Positions 21,894 to 32,589 of a DNA stretch of 64,000 bases are shown one piece after another; position 1 is the stretch's first letter, and the number at the start of each line of letters is the position of its first letter. The position numbers and the translations under genes are program-made. Source of the stretch: Myxocyprinus asiaticus. Taxonomy: Eukaryota > Chordata > Actinopteri > Cypriniformes > Catostomidae. Location of the stretch: assembly GCF_019703515.2 (NCBI RefSeq), contig NC_059382.1, positions 11,108,001 through 11,172,000 on the forward strand, read 5' to 3'. The notes beneath the pieces are model-generated. The model ran no database searches. It saw only the letters and a list, made by a program, of their open reading frames with translations, and was not told where the DNA came from.

Positions 21894-22009
21894 CTTGTAA
21901 GTGTTGATGCTCCACTTCTTCACGCTGTCAAATTTCTCTACAGCTACTCCTCTTGTGGCCTCCTCTGACATCATGGATGGATTGCTGCTGCTATGGTGCA
22001 TGCTGAGAG
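21894..22009 (-). CDS. arfip2: Arfaptin-2, pre-AH exon
   Basis: 116 bp. It completes a split alanine codon, then encodes 'LSMHHSSSNPSMMSEEATRG' and 'VEKFDSVKKWSINTYK', the amphipathic linker and the start of the AH domain ('KKW.INTYK' is diagnostic). Donor AAG|GTACT. It joins in frame to the 'CTKQ' exon at 21437. Confidence 0.92.
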
Positions 22010-22077
22010 CTGATAGGAAATAATTGAGACATAATCATGATAGGGTAATGCTATAACGTTAACTACACAGTTGCTTA

Positions 22078-22684
22078 AAGGGATAGTTCACCAGAAAATG
22101 AACATTCTGTCATCATTTACTCACCTTCATGTTCTTCTAAACCCATATGACTTTCTTCAGAGTAACACAAAAGGAGTTTGTGATGAGGAGAAGGGCGTGG
22201 CCGGGCAGAGTTAGTCAGACCGGTGGCACCCCGGCCTGAATCGGGTGGGGGAGGAGTGTGACGAGAAGGAGGCCATGATGGAGCACAGCCGGCGCTGAAT
22301 CAGCTGATCAGCGGGAGAGCGAGATAAAGGGCAGCCGGAGATGCCGGTTCGAGAGAGAGAGACGCGCGCGGCCGCGTTGCATGTTTGTTTATGTTTGTTT
22401 TTTATTGAGTTTTATCATTAAACTTTACTTTGACTGTTTAGCCTGTTCCCACCTCCTCCTTGCCCACCTTTACCTCATTACAGAGTTATTAGGCAGAATG
22501 TTAGCGACTAATAGTCTCTCACCATTCACTTTCATTGTATTTTTTGCCCATACAATGAAAGTGAATGTGAATGAGGCTGTCATTCTATCACATTTTCTGT
22601 GTTCCACAGAAGAATGTCATACGGATTTGTAAAAAAACATAAGGGTAAGTAATTGATGTTTATTTTTGGGTGAACTAACCCTTT
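22078..22684. repeat. Foldback MITE interrupted by a solo LTR
   Basis: Left end 'aaagggatagttcaccagaa', right end 'tttttgggtgaactaaccct'. The LTR-like element at 22179-22482 lies inside it. Confidence 0.75.
22179..22482 (+). mobile_element. Solo LTR-like element with 5-bp duplication
   Basis: Begins TGTGATGAGGAG and ends CCTCATTACA (TG...CA). GAGTT flanks both sides (22474..22478 by pattern, that is 22174-22178 and 22483-22487). The part from 22257 resembles the LTRs of the element at 25474-26514. It probably represents a recombined or truncated relative of that family. Confidence 0.7.
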
Positions 22685-23269
22685 AAGTGGTGCTGTAATG
22701 CAGTTTTTATTTTTATAATCACACAAAAATGTCCCTACTACTTGAAAGTGTCAGGACCAGCCCACTCTTTTTTTTAACCAATCAGAAACGCCATCTGCAT
22801 GGGAATCATTTTGCATGCTCAGGGTTTGCTGACTCTGGATTACTCATTAATTTCATGGCTAAGTCTGGCAAAAGATAGCAAAACCATAAAATCGCTTATA
22901 ACCCCTTTAAATGATGATGGGCCGTTTTAGGATTTAAGGACCAACCTCTTGAATACCAAATGCCTGTTGACTTTACAAGGCCACGGTATTGAGCTTAGCA
23001 AAGATCAGCTTGACACTCACTTTTATACTAATATCATATGTTTACTGAAATGGACAAAAATTTAATATTATACTCAGACATTACAATACTACATACAGTA
23101 TTTTAGTATTCTGTCTATAACAACCGTTTGAGATAACCTTGGTTCAGGGTGAAAAATAAACGAGTGCAAGAATACAAGGTGTGATGACAGTAAATGAGCA
23201 ATGACTGATAATTATGGGGTGAAAAGATGTCTGGCAGTGACAGGAAGGAGTGAGGACGCTCTGGGATAC

Positions 23270-23350
23270 CTGGATAATCCCCTGGCTGGTTTGCTATCCG
23301 ACTGGCAGCTGAATGGCTGGGAATGATGCCCCTGGACTTGGAGCGGATGT
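23270..23350 (-). CDS. arfip2: Arfaptin-2, candidate 81-bp cassette exon
   Basis: 81 bp with phases identical to the skip junction, so it can be included or skipped without changing frame. It adds about 27 residues, 'IRSKSRGIIPSHSAASRIAN' and 'QPGDYP'. The acceptor is 'catttcag' and the donor CAG|GTATC. The 'PS..AASR.A.Q' wording resembles the corresponding region of ARFIP1, which is known to vary between isoforms. The splice sites and phases are seen directly. Use as an alternative exon is inferred. Confidence 0.75.
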
Positions 23351-23554
23351 CTGAAATGAATCAATAACAGTGGACGGTTGGAGGGATGGGATGGAGGTTT
23401 AGTCCAAGCGAAAGGCCATTAGGGGGATGTAACACTGATTGTTTGAGTAATAGGGACGATTAACTCACAAAGAGGCTGTAGTGTTATTTTATAGTGGAGA
23501 TTACAGTGCACATTCAAACGCATAATGATTTCATAGATGGAAATACGAAAATGT

Positions 23555-23770
23555 ATAGTGACCCCAAAATGTATTTGCACACTTAGAAATGTATGAATTT
23601 TATTGCATTAGAAATTAAATATCAAAACAAGTGTTATCTGCCAACAGAACCAACATCAATTTTCTTAACCATTTTTGAAAATACTTTTAAACATCTGATC
23701 GCATGGTAATTTTAGTGTATGTATAATTTTTAAATGTTGCTCAAGTTTCCAAATACTTTTTGGGGCCACT
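23555..23770. repeat. Small mariner-type MITE
   Basis: Inverted ends 'tatagtgaccccaaaatgta' and 'actttttggggccactgtat' with TA at both ends, about 216 bp, no coding. Confidence 0.7.
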
Positions 23771-24012
23771 GTATATAATTACATATATAAATAGAATGAT
23801 AACATTTATGATGATGCTAAAGTTTGAGTTAAGAATGTGTTTCAACAACATGAACAAAAAAAGTGTGATAAGAGGGGTTAAAGGTAATGGTGCAAGGTGA
23901 TTGAAAGAAAGGAAAATTATATCATTAAAGAGGGTGATACAAGGTTAAAAAACTATGAAAATGAAAAACAGGAAAGCTTCTAAAGGACTGACTATGTGTC
24001 AGTTTGGTTTAA

Positions 24013-24660
24013 AGTGATAGTTCACCCAAAAATGAAAATTATCTCATCATTTGCTCACCCTCATGCCATCCCAGATGTGTATGACTTTTTTCTTCTGCTG
24101 AAAACAAATGAAAATTTTATAAAAATATCTCAGCTCTGTTGGTCCATACAATGCAACTGAATGGTGATCAGACATTTGTAGCTCCAAAAATCACATAAAT
24201 GAAACATAAAAGTAATTCATAAGTCCCCAGTGGTTAAATCCATATCTTCAGAAGCGATATGATAATGTAAGTGTGGGTGAGAAAGAGATACAAATTTAAG
24301 TCCTTTTTACCCTAAATCTCCACTTTCATTTTAACATCTGAAAGTGAAAGTTAAAGTGGAGATTTAAAGTAAAGGACTTAAATATTGTTCTGTTTCTCAC
24401 CCACACCTACATTATTATATTGCTTCAGAAGATATGGATTTAAACAATGAAGTCATATGGATTACTTTTATGTTTCATTTATGTCATTTTTGGAGCTACA
24501 AAGATCTAATCACCATTCACTTGCATTATATGGACCAACAGCAGAGATATTTTTTCTAAAAATCTTTGTGTTCTGCTGAAGAAAGACATACACATCTGGG
24601 ATGGTATGATGGTAAGTAAATGATAAGAGAATTTTCATTTTTGGGTGAACTATCCCTTTA
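24013..24660. repeat. Foldback MITE, complete reference copy
   Basis: Best copy of the family. A 300-bp left arm from 'agtgatagttcacccaaaaa' and an inverse arm ending 'tttttgggtgaactatccct' meet at 'aacatctgaaagtgaaag'. TTAA-like sequence occurs at the outer edges. It resembles the short inverted-repeat (Angel-like) elements described in teleosts. The family name is from memory. Confidence 0.82.
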
Positions 24661-25225
24661 ATACACTGGCATGTGTATATGTGCCGTGTCAATGTGTTAA
24701 AGCCAACCATGTTACTGAGCATAAAGAATTACTGAAAGAATTATTCTGCATTCCACTGTTCAAATACTGTGCATTCAGCTTGCAAACAACAATGCCTTTT
24801 GTATTTTTGTTGCAATTACAGATGCAAACATGCTTCCAACATGCAACTGTTCGCTGTACCCTGTCAAAAGAGGCAAACGCTTGCTGTTAAAAACACTGAC
24901 AAAAATATTTTCTCACTAAAAAAATTGATGCCCAAAGGAGAAAGAGAGGAAGCTGCAAGGGCAATGATTCTAAAAAAAAAAAATTTCTGTCAGGTTTGCA
25001 TGCGTACACAAACACCTGGTTTGGGGCCGTTACCGCATCTTCTGTCAAAATACTCCATGTTGAAACGAATGGCTGGTCCTAAACATATATGTCAGCAAAG
25101 ACGTAAGAGCTTTGAGAGACACGAGACTCAAAAACCCTAGTGTTTAGAGAAGCTGCTTCAAAACAGATCATATCTAATTTATGAGAATGTCTGACACTAT
25201 TTTGAGCTATTGAAGTGCTCTTTAC

Positions 25226-25334
25226 CTTTGATAGAACTGGTAGGTATGATGCCCTCTGCTGCCCCTCCGTAGCCTCCTGACACAATGCTGGTTTCATTCA
25301 GGTTGGGTCCAGACACCATCACCTGCTGCAAGTC
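25226..25334 (-). CDS. arfip2: Arfaptin-2, N-terminal coding exon
   Basis: 109 bp encoding '[20 protein letters not shown]' and '[16 protein letters not shown]'. This block is essentially identical to human ARFIP2 as I recall it and unlike ARFIP1, which decides the paralogue. Acceptor 'ctttag', donor AAG|GTAAAG. It ends with one base of a split codon that fits either the 81-bp cassette or the 116-bp exon. Confidence 0.93.
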
Positions 25335-25473
25335 CTAAAGGTGATAAACACAAGGCTTTCAGACAATGCATAAACTAATGTTCTCATTTGTAAGCTGCTT
25401 TGGATAATAGCATCTGCTAAATGGCTAAATATAAATGTAAATATAAGACATACAGCTTTTAATGTTAAACATG

Positions 25474-25735
25474 TGTGACGAGGAGGAGGGCATGACCGGG
25501 CCGTAAGGATGGACGCTGAGTTGGCGCTGAGTTAACCCAATCAGCCAGGAGGGGGATAAGGAGGAGCCGGAGAAGCCAGTTGGAGAGAGAGAGAGATGCA
25601 CGTGGAGTTGTGTGTGCGTGTCAATGTTTGGTTGTGCTGAAAAGCAGTTTTTGTGTTGTGTCTGATTAAAAGTCTTCGTGACTGTTCACCCGGTTCCCGC
25701 CTCCTCCTTTCCACCCAACAATGAACCTTGTTACA
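25474..25735 (+). repeat. Left LTR of TRIM-like element
   Basis: 262 bp, TG...CA. It contains 'gattaaaagtcttcgtgact' and is about 90% alike by eye to 26203-26514 outside the GA tract. Confidence 0.75.
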
Positions 25736-26202
25736 CTGCTGAAACCCGGGACTTTGGAGGAGGACCACGCTGTCCTGGAGACCTCGTTGCTGAACAAGAA
25801 CGTGATGCCGAGGATACATGATCAGATGGTATTAGAGCAGTTTGTCAGCAGGCTACCAATGTGGTCCGCTGGGAGGCGGAGGAGCCCGCTGCTGACAGCT
25901 GGGAGGTGACGGCCGTTCCCGCCGGCGACCACCAAGAGGCGGCGGCCAAGGGACGGCTGAGTGAGTCCAGTGCCATCGCCCGGCGTCGCTGACGGATGTG
26001 TTCCAGCTGGCTGAGGTGGGTGGCGTGGTCGGGAACAGGAGTTTCTTTTCTCTCTCTCTCGGGCTCTTCCGCTCTCTCACCTCTCCCTCCCCTTGTCCTG
26101 CTCATGTTCCCAGGAGACGGGCAACACCTCCCCTCCAGGAATGGGGGGGGGCTAGTAAGTCAGGCCGGATAGTTCCCCGGCCTGAATTGGGCGTTGGGTG
26201 TA

Positions 26203-26302
26203 TGTGACGAGGAGGAGGCATTGCTGGGCCATAAGGATGGATGCCTGGCACTGAGTTACCCCAATCAGCTGGGAAGGTGATAAAGAGGAGCCAGAGAAGG
26301 CA

Positions 26303-26378
<76 letters not shown>

Positions 26379-26514
26379 TACGCAGAGTTGTGTGTGTGTA
26401 TCAATGTTTGGTTGTGCTGAAAAGCAATTTTTGTGTTGTGTCTGATTAAAAGTCTTCGTGATAGTTCACCTGGTCCCCACCTCCTCCTTTCCACCCTTTT
26501 TGAACCCTGTTAAA
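26203..26514 (+). repeat. Right LTR of TRIM-like element with (GA)n expansion
   Basis: The LTR is lengthened by a (GA)n microsatellite at about 26308-26375. The left LTR has only a few GA units at the same place, so the tract expanded after insertion. Confidence 0.75.
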
Positions 26515-26620
26515 AGATGTATTTAGTTTATGTATTATGTAGAAATAACATGTACCAAGATTAAAAATACTGTAAAATAATTATTCAACGTTAGCTTGTT
26601 AACTATTTTTTTACATAATG

Positions 26621-26966
26621 TTAAAGTGATAGTTCACCCAAAAATGAAAATTCTCTCATCATTTACGCACCCTCATGTCACTCCAAACCTGTTTGACTTT
26701 CTTTTTTCTGCTGAACACACACACACACACATGATATTTTGATATTTTGAAGAACTGTTTTTGTCCATACAGTGAAAGTCAATGGGGCACAAACAGCACT
26801 GGACCCCATTTACCTTTTATTGTATGGACAAAAAAAAAACACTGAGACATTTTTAAAAATATCTTATTTTGAGTCACACAGAAGACAGACATGCATATAG
26901 GTTTGGAGCAACATGAGGGTGTGTAAATTATTAAATTTTCATTTTTGGGTGAACTATCACTTTAAT
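26621..26966. repeat. Foldback MITE copy
   Basis: Starts 'ttaaagtgatagttcaccca' and ends 'gggtgaactatcactttaa'. It contains a short CA repeat. The arms can pair over most of their length. Confidence 0.8.
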
Positions 26967-27535
26967 GTCTACAACCTTATTGTAAATTGTTACCAATTGT
27001 ACCATAGGTGAAGAAGGACACAGGAAGGTAGCAAAACAAAGAATGGAGACAGGAAGCAAAAGCAAACTAAATTCTTAATTCTCATAAAATAAAATAAATA
27101 TATAGTACTTGTACAGTACATACACACTGTACGTTTTAAGAATAGCATCTTATAGAAACCTCAAAGAAACTGAAGCCTTATTTGTTTTCTACCTAAAACA
27201 TTTTAAAACATCCAAAGATATGGGGCTTTTCAACAAACAGGTTGTGAAATGTACAGGTAAGCTACTGTATCTATAGTTCAACACAATGACTAAAAAGAAA
27301 AAATCAAAAGAAGTCATTAAAACATATGCAAACTAAACAATTTGCATGACAGCTTTACATTTTTCCTGTATCCCATTGACTCTGCTGACCTCCAAACAGC
27401 TCCTGTTTGTTATTAAAACCTAGCCAACACAAACCTATGACAAGTCAATAATATGTGTGCTACTATTCAAACACATTGCTAAGCTAAAGGGAACAGGGCT
27501 CCAATATTCATGGACACCTAAACACTCGCCCTCAC

Positions 27536-27583
27536 CATGGCCACTGGAAGTTTGCCTACAACCTCATCTAAGCTCCCACCAAT
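27536..27583 (-). CDS. arfip2: Arfaptin-2, candidate 48-bp microexon
   Basis: 48 bp, phase 0 at both ends, encoding 'IGGSLDEVVGKLPVAM'. The acceptor is 'ttctattccgcacag' and the donor ATG|GTGAGG, both good. Skipping it joins 'EDDSLEQ' directly to 'DLQQV', as in human ARFIP2. I know of no match in the human protein, so it may be a fish-specific cassette or a chance open stretch. Confidence 0.5.
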
Positions 27584-27694
27584 CTGTGCGGAATAGAACA
27601 TAAAAATACAAAATGTGAAGACAAACACAGAAAAGATGGTGAGACAGAACAAGTGCATCAACAATAACCAAACACAACAGAGCTTTTCAACAGC

Positions 27695-28640
27695 TTAAAG
27701 AAATAGTTCACCCAAAGATGTAAATTCTCTCATCATTTACTCACCCTCATGCCATCTCAGATGTGTATGATTTTTTTTGTAAGAAGATTTGTAGAAGAAT
27801 ATTTCGGCTCTGTTGGTCCATACAGTGCAAGTGAATGGTGACTAGAACTCTGAAGGTCCAAATATCACATAAAGGTATCATAAAAGTAATCCATACGACT
27901 CCAGTGGTTTAATCAATGTCTGCTGAAGCGAGTCAATTGGTTTTGGGTGAGAACAAACCAAAATATATCTCCTTTTTTTTCTGTACATCTTGCCATTGCA
28001 ATATCTAGGTGTAACCGGTTCTGCCTGACCCGCTCCAAGTGGGATTTGAACTGCTGTCTCTGGCGTGGGAAGCGGGCATGCTAACAAGTAGCCTAAAGGC
28101 TACAACCACTAACATTAGTCGCTAGTGCGCCTCTTGAGGACAGGGGAGTGAGGTTTACAAATACCACACAGCTATCACATACCAGCTGGCTCCCATTACA
28201 TAGGCACAATCATGATTTCAAGCTTGATTACATTTTCTAGTACTTGTTGAATGCACAGAGCACTAAATGGTACTCTACGAAGTGTAATCAAGCATAAAAT
28301 CATGAGAAGAGGAGACTGCTGTTGAGATTTATAGAGTAAAAGGAGTTGTATTTTGGTCTGTTCTCACACGCACCTATCATATTGCTTCTGAAGACATGGA
28401 TTTAACCACTGGAGTCATATTGATTACTTTCATGCTGCCTTTATGTGATATTTGGACCTTCAGATTTCTGGCTACCATTCACTTGCATTGAATGGACCTA
28501 CAGAGCTGAGATATTCTTTTAAAAATATTTGTTTGTGTTCTGCAAAAGAAAGAAAGGCATACACATCTGGGATGGCATGAGGGTGAGTAAATGATGAGAG
28601 AGTTTTCATTTTTCAATCAATTTTCACTATCTCTTTCATT
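27695..28640. repeat. Foldback MITE with an inserted SINE-like segment
   Basis: The left arm begins 'ttaaagaaatagttcaccca' and the right arm ends near 28640. About 28010-28330 does not belong to the MITE. It has a tRNA-like 'gggatttgaactgctgtctc' and 'gctagtgcgcctcttgagg' and is probably a SINE fragment. Confidence 0.65.
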
Positions 28641-28807
28641 TAAAAGTGGCTATATTTACAAAAGCTCATTAATATGTGATTAAGCAGACTGTTGTGAAAT
28701 AGGATGTCACAGTCACATTCAGGTCTGATTCATGGCTTAACTGTACGATGGGCTTAAAAATTATTGTTCATTTTTCACAATAGGTTTAATGGACTGTGGA
28801 CACACAC

Positions 28808-28903
28808 CTGCTCAAGACTGTCATCCTCAGCCATCCTAGTGTCTCCATTGCTGTTGATGGGTATTTCCATAGTGGCAGCTTTGCTCAAGACACTGTCTGT
28901 CAT
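28808..28903 (-). CDS. arfip2: Arfaptin-2, first coding exon
   Basis: Encodes the N terminus 'MTDSVLSKAATMEIPINSNG' and 'DTRMAEDDSLEQ'. It aligns with the human ARFIP2 start (same MTD and KAATMEIPI wording), so the start ATG at 28901-28903 is well supported. Donor CAG|GTGTGT. A short 5' UTR piece and a likely acceptor ('gtcatag') lie just upstream. 32 codons, phase 0. Total protein without cassettes is 343 aa against 341 for human ARFIP2. Confidence 0.92.
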
Positions 28904-28967
28904 GATGGATGTCTATGACACAAGACACACTGCAGATGGATATTCAAAATACAGCATGATAGAAAGA

Positions 28968-29190
28968 ATGACAGACAGACAGATAGATAGATAGACAGAT
29001 AGAAAGAATGACACACAGACAGACAGATGATAGATAGAATGACAGACAGATAGAATGACAGATAGAACGACAGAACAACAGACAGACAGACAGAAAGACA
29101 GACAGACAGATAGAACGACAGAATGATAGACAGACAGATAGACAGCTAGAGAGAACGACAGACAGACAGACAGATAGACAGATAGATACT
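28968..29190. repeat. (GACA)n/(GATA)n microsatellite
   Basis: Imperfect tetranucleotide array in the first arfip2 intron. The long Ser/Val/Cys/Leu minus-strand reading through it is an artefact. Confidence 0.95.
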
Positions 29191-29642
29191 GCACAATGAA
29201 AAACGTACACAATGTATATAAAATCCTACATTATTTTTCATATAAACAAGCTACTGTACTGAATATAAAGAGACACTCTGCCAGGTGGGCAACTGATAGT
29301 TTACAACTATATACAAATAAATATGACAGAAATGGGCATGCAAAGGCCGTCGTATTATAAACCAATGATACATGTATTAATCTATAGGTAAATCTATGCA
29401 ATAGTAGACTAGCAGTTTATATAGCCATGTGATGAAATTAAGGCCTTGACAAAAGGAGGAAGGGACGGATTATCCTTAATACTACAGTGTGCTTAGACGC
29501 CATGCCGCTCTCCAGCCGGACTAGGTCAAACCTCCTATTCTGAGCTCCGTTTGCGCTGCTACGTGTCACAGTGGGATAGAATAGAGAATGCTTGAGCCGC
29601 GCCATCCATCAAACGCTCGCCGCTGCTGCAGCGTTACTCACG

Positions 29643-29835
29643 TGTGCCGTCACGACTGCTGATGTGAACAGAACGGACACCATTCGAGATTATTCCATGA
29701 TGAAAATGCGATGTGTGTTTTAACGGATGCTTAGGCAGCAAATAATCTCCTCTGTCAAGCCTCTTCGTTGCTTGGTAACGCAAATCCTCTCTGTTCTCCG
29801 CAAACGGAAGTGACGACGAGATTCTTCAGGGTTAT
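29643..29835 (-). promoter_or_regulatory. arfip2: Probable arfip2 promoter and non-coding exon 1
   Basis: Locally CpG-rich in an AT-rich window. On the minus strand a strong donor (CAC|GTGAGTAAC) sits at 29642, consistent with a non-coding first exon above it. Possible elements are an ETS-like 'cggaag' at 29805-29810 followed by 'tgacg', and an X-box-like 'gttgcttggtaac' at 29767-29779. The start site cannot be fixed. Confidence 0.5.
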
Positions 29836-29849
29836 GTAGCGTTCCTGAA

Positions 29850-32589
29850 CGCTTACTGCATTTAGATTCTAGCAAAGAGGACTGCGGTCATATATTTCAC
29901 AAAAATACAATATATATGGACAAAACATTTTATGAGGTTAACACTGTCATTTGAAACACAGATTTAGGTAACTGAAGGCGATATAAATATGATAAATATG
30001 AGGTGTTATTCGCAATATGACCAGGTGGTGTCACTATAACTTCAGAAATGTGAGTATCATTTTGAATGAGCTCTCAGCAGGTCCCAAGAACCACTAGTCT
30101 TTGTTAACCCATTCCTTTTATAAGATTTAAATAGCTAAAAGCCTTGTCTCAATAATATATATTCAAACTGTGCAACTTCATAAGTAAAAGTCTGGAAATT
30201 AGTTCAAATGTAAAAATCTGACAAATTGACGAGTAACATTTCCAGTTTTACATGTCTTATGAGATGGCCAATAGTTAAATTTATGGGTGAAATAGTTATT
30301 ACATGGCATTTCAATGTAAAAATAAATAAATAATAATAAATGCAATTATTACACTTTTTCTAATTCTAGCTACCTGATCTGACCCCTGTAACTTACTTTT
30401 ATTTGTGAGTTACCTCATGCAGTCATGTTGATTCAGTCAGAGTAAACAATCATTTTGAATAAATAAATAAAACAAACAAACAAACAAAACAGTTAATTTA
30501 AATGTTACCACATTAAGCACATTTTTAGGTTTACCTGACAAAACATTTGTTTTGGCATAGCTTTACATTTGATTTTGCATCATGCACTGGCTCACATAGT
30601 GCTAAGTTGTGTTTTTCCTTAAGACTGAACATGCATTAACTTCAGTCTGTGTTTCTCCTTTGAGCATGAAGATTAACACGCTTCTGATTAGTTTCTGCTA
30701 AGTTATTCAGACCAGAGTTGCAAAATGTATTACTTAGATTAGAGCAAAAGTTAATAGGGGCAACTTGTACAGACAGGCTGTTCTGAGTCATTTAGCTTAT
30801 AGCCTATTAATATCTGATAATGAAGGTTGGGATCAGAAAAATGTCTATTACTGTAATTCAGGAAGTTCAATAAAAGACAAATGAGCACTAGTACATTTAT
30901 AGGCAGTTCTCAAAATCAAACTGCATGAATAAACTTCATATACTGCATCGAAATGGAATTAAAGCAGTTCAGAAAGCAATTGCCTTTTTATACTTCATAT
31001 AAATCATGTGAAGTCTATGTACAGTATGTGTATTTTCTAGCAGTAGCAAGTCTCTGTACTTGCTCTGCAGCAGCAGCATAGCAGATTTAGTCCACTAAGA
31101 CCAATATCCTATCATACCCACATTAACATGCTAAATCTTTCAGAGAGTTGGCATGACTGAAGTATTGTAAAAATTCTAGCTTAGTGTTTGGCAATGCAGC
31201 GACAGTCATTTGAAAACAAACTTGTGGACATCTGTATTTTAAACAGTATCTTTAAAGAGATTATTCTGATTGGGTGGTCATCTGCTTTAATACTGCAGGG
31301 TTCGTTCAGGGACACAAGATTTACTATTATCATTGTAATTAGATTGTAATTACAAAACACATACCTTTTAGTAATCAAGTCTACGCCACAGGCCTTCTGT
31401 TTATAACATGTTTTAGTATGGGAACCTTTAGTTAAATTTGAAAATCAGGCAGACTAAAAAAGCCACCCACAGTAGACCTCTTTGGTTGCAAGTTTACTGG
31501 TACACATAAACTGAAAACAAGAGCTGTTAAATGTTAAGCTCTCCATGTTTGAAACCTTTGCAAAGGCATACATTACTGAAGAATCTCATGCCTTACAAAC
31601 CTCTGCAGCTTCCCACTCTTTTCCTCCCATTCACTAGATATCCTGTCACGCTTTTAAGGAATTAACATTAAATGTGTCTCCAGATGTTGGCTAGCAATTC
31701 GTCAACAGACAGCTCTTTCTGAGTTCCTCAACTGCAGTCACGGCACTAAGACAAGGATCTTAGAGAAAAAAGAAAAAGAAAATATGGCAACACACCATGC
31801 TTAAGATTTCTTGCCTGCTATGTCATTATTCCCAAGGAAAATAATTACAAACATTGCTCTGTGTTTACACCGTGTAGCATATGGGCCTGATCCTTTTATA
31901 GTTTTTGTAATGTGCCATTTCAAACAAACTGTCAGCTTTTTCCGCTCGCTTGTTGTTTAATCAGGGTGAGTGCGATTCATCATTGTTATGGATCCATGAT
32001 ATGCGTGACTGTGTTCATCAAACATTAAACCTCTTCTTGAAAACACAAGGTGAAAAGAGAGACACAACTCAATCTTTATAAAATATTATAACACACTATG
32101 CTACTGATTCTGGATGAACTCTCACTTTTAGGTGGTGTAATTTTTATGTTAAAACACTTTCTGGTATTCAATTGAAACATGATATTCAGAGACAACTATA
32201 AGTGTAACACTCTGGCTCTGTGGCGCTATGATCGATGGCAGATGGTGGTGGGGTGGGGGGGTGGAGGGGTGGGGGGGGGTTGTTTGAGAAACATGTTTGA
32301 AAACAGTCAATATTTTTGCAAATTCATTTTGTGTCACTAGTGGTGTGAAAATTACACACTTCAGCTTTAACTTCAGCATTCTCACCTGAATTAACCAATA
32401 ATTTCATGCGGATTTTCCATATTGTTAAATTCATAAGAGTGGTGAAGTATAGTGTTAATAAGAACTCAGATCACTTTGATATTGAAAGAGCAAAGGGATT
32501 CTCAGAGCAGCTGGTCTAACTTTCCGATATTGGTGATAATTTACAGTGATGTTATTTTCCATGTAGGCTATCATCCATTATGCAACTAT
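29850..32589. other. Intergenic AT-rich DNA, no gene recognised
   Basis: Upstream of arfip2. It contains an (AAAT)/(AAAC) run at about 30457-30490 and a G-rich tract at 32243-32281. I looked for a divergent neighbour such as timm10b, which lies head-to-head with ARFIP2 in human, and found none. Confidence 0.5.
32243..32281 (+). repeat. G-rich tract
   Basis: Runs of G separated by single T or A bases ('ggtggggtgggggggtgg' and onward). It could form a G-quadruplex on the plus strand. Confidence 0.7.

Larger units (their letters stand above)
25474..26514 (+). mobile_element. Miniature LTR retrotransposon (TRIM-like)
   Basis: Two LTRs (25474-25735 and 26203-26514) flank only 467 bp of internal DNA. 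The LTRs start TGTGACGAGGAGG and end TTACA/TTAAA. Flanks are ACATG on the left and AGATG on the right, a 5-bp duplication with one change. A G-rich polypurine tract lies upstream of the second LTR (about 26143-26153). There is no gag or pol, so it would need proteins from another element. It lies in an arfip2 intron. Confidence 0.75.

Noticed and set aside
28913..29212. Minus-strand ORFs rich in Ser/Val/Cys/Leu
   Set aside because: Pure translation of the GACA/GATA microsatellite.
29850..30600. Possible divergent timm10b next to arfip2
   Set aside because: Searched for a small-Tim twin Cx3C pattern in a conserved context and saw none.
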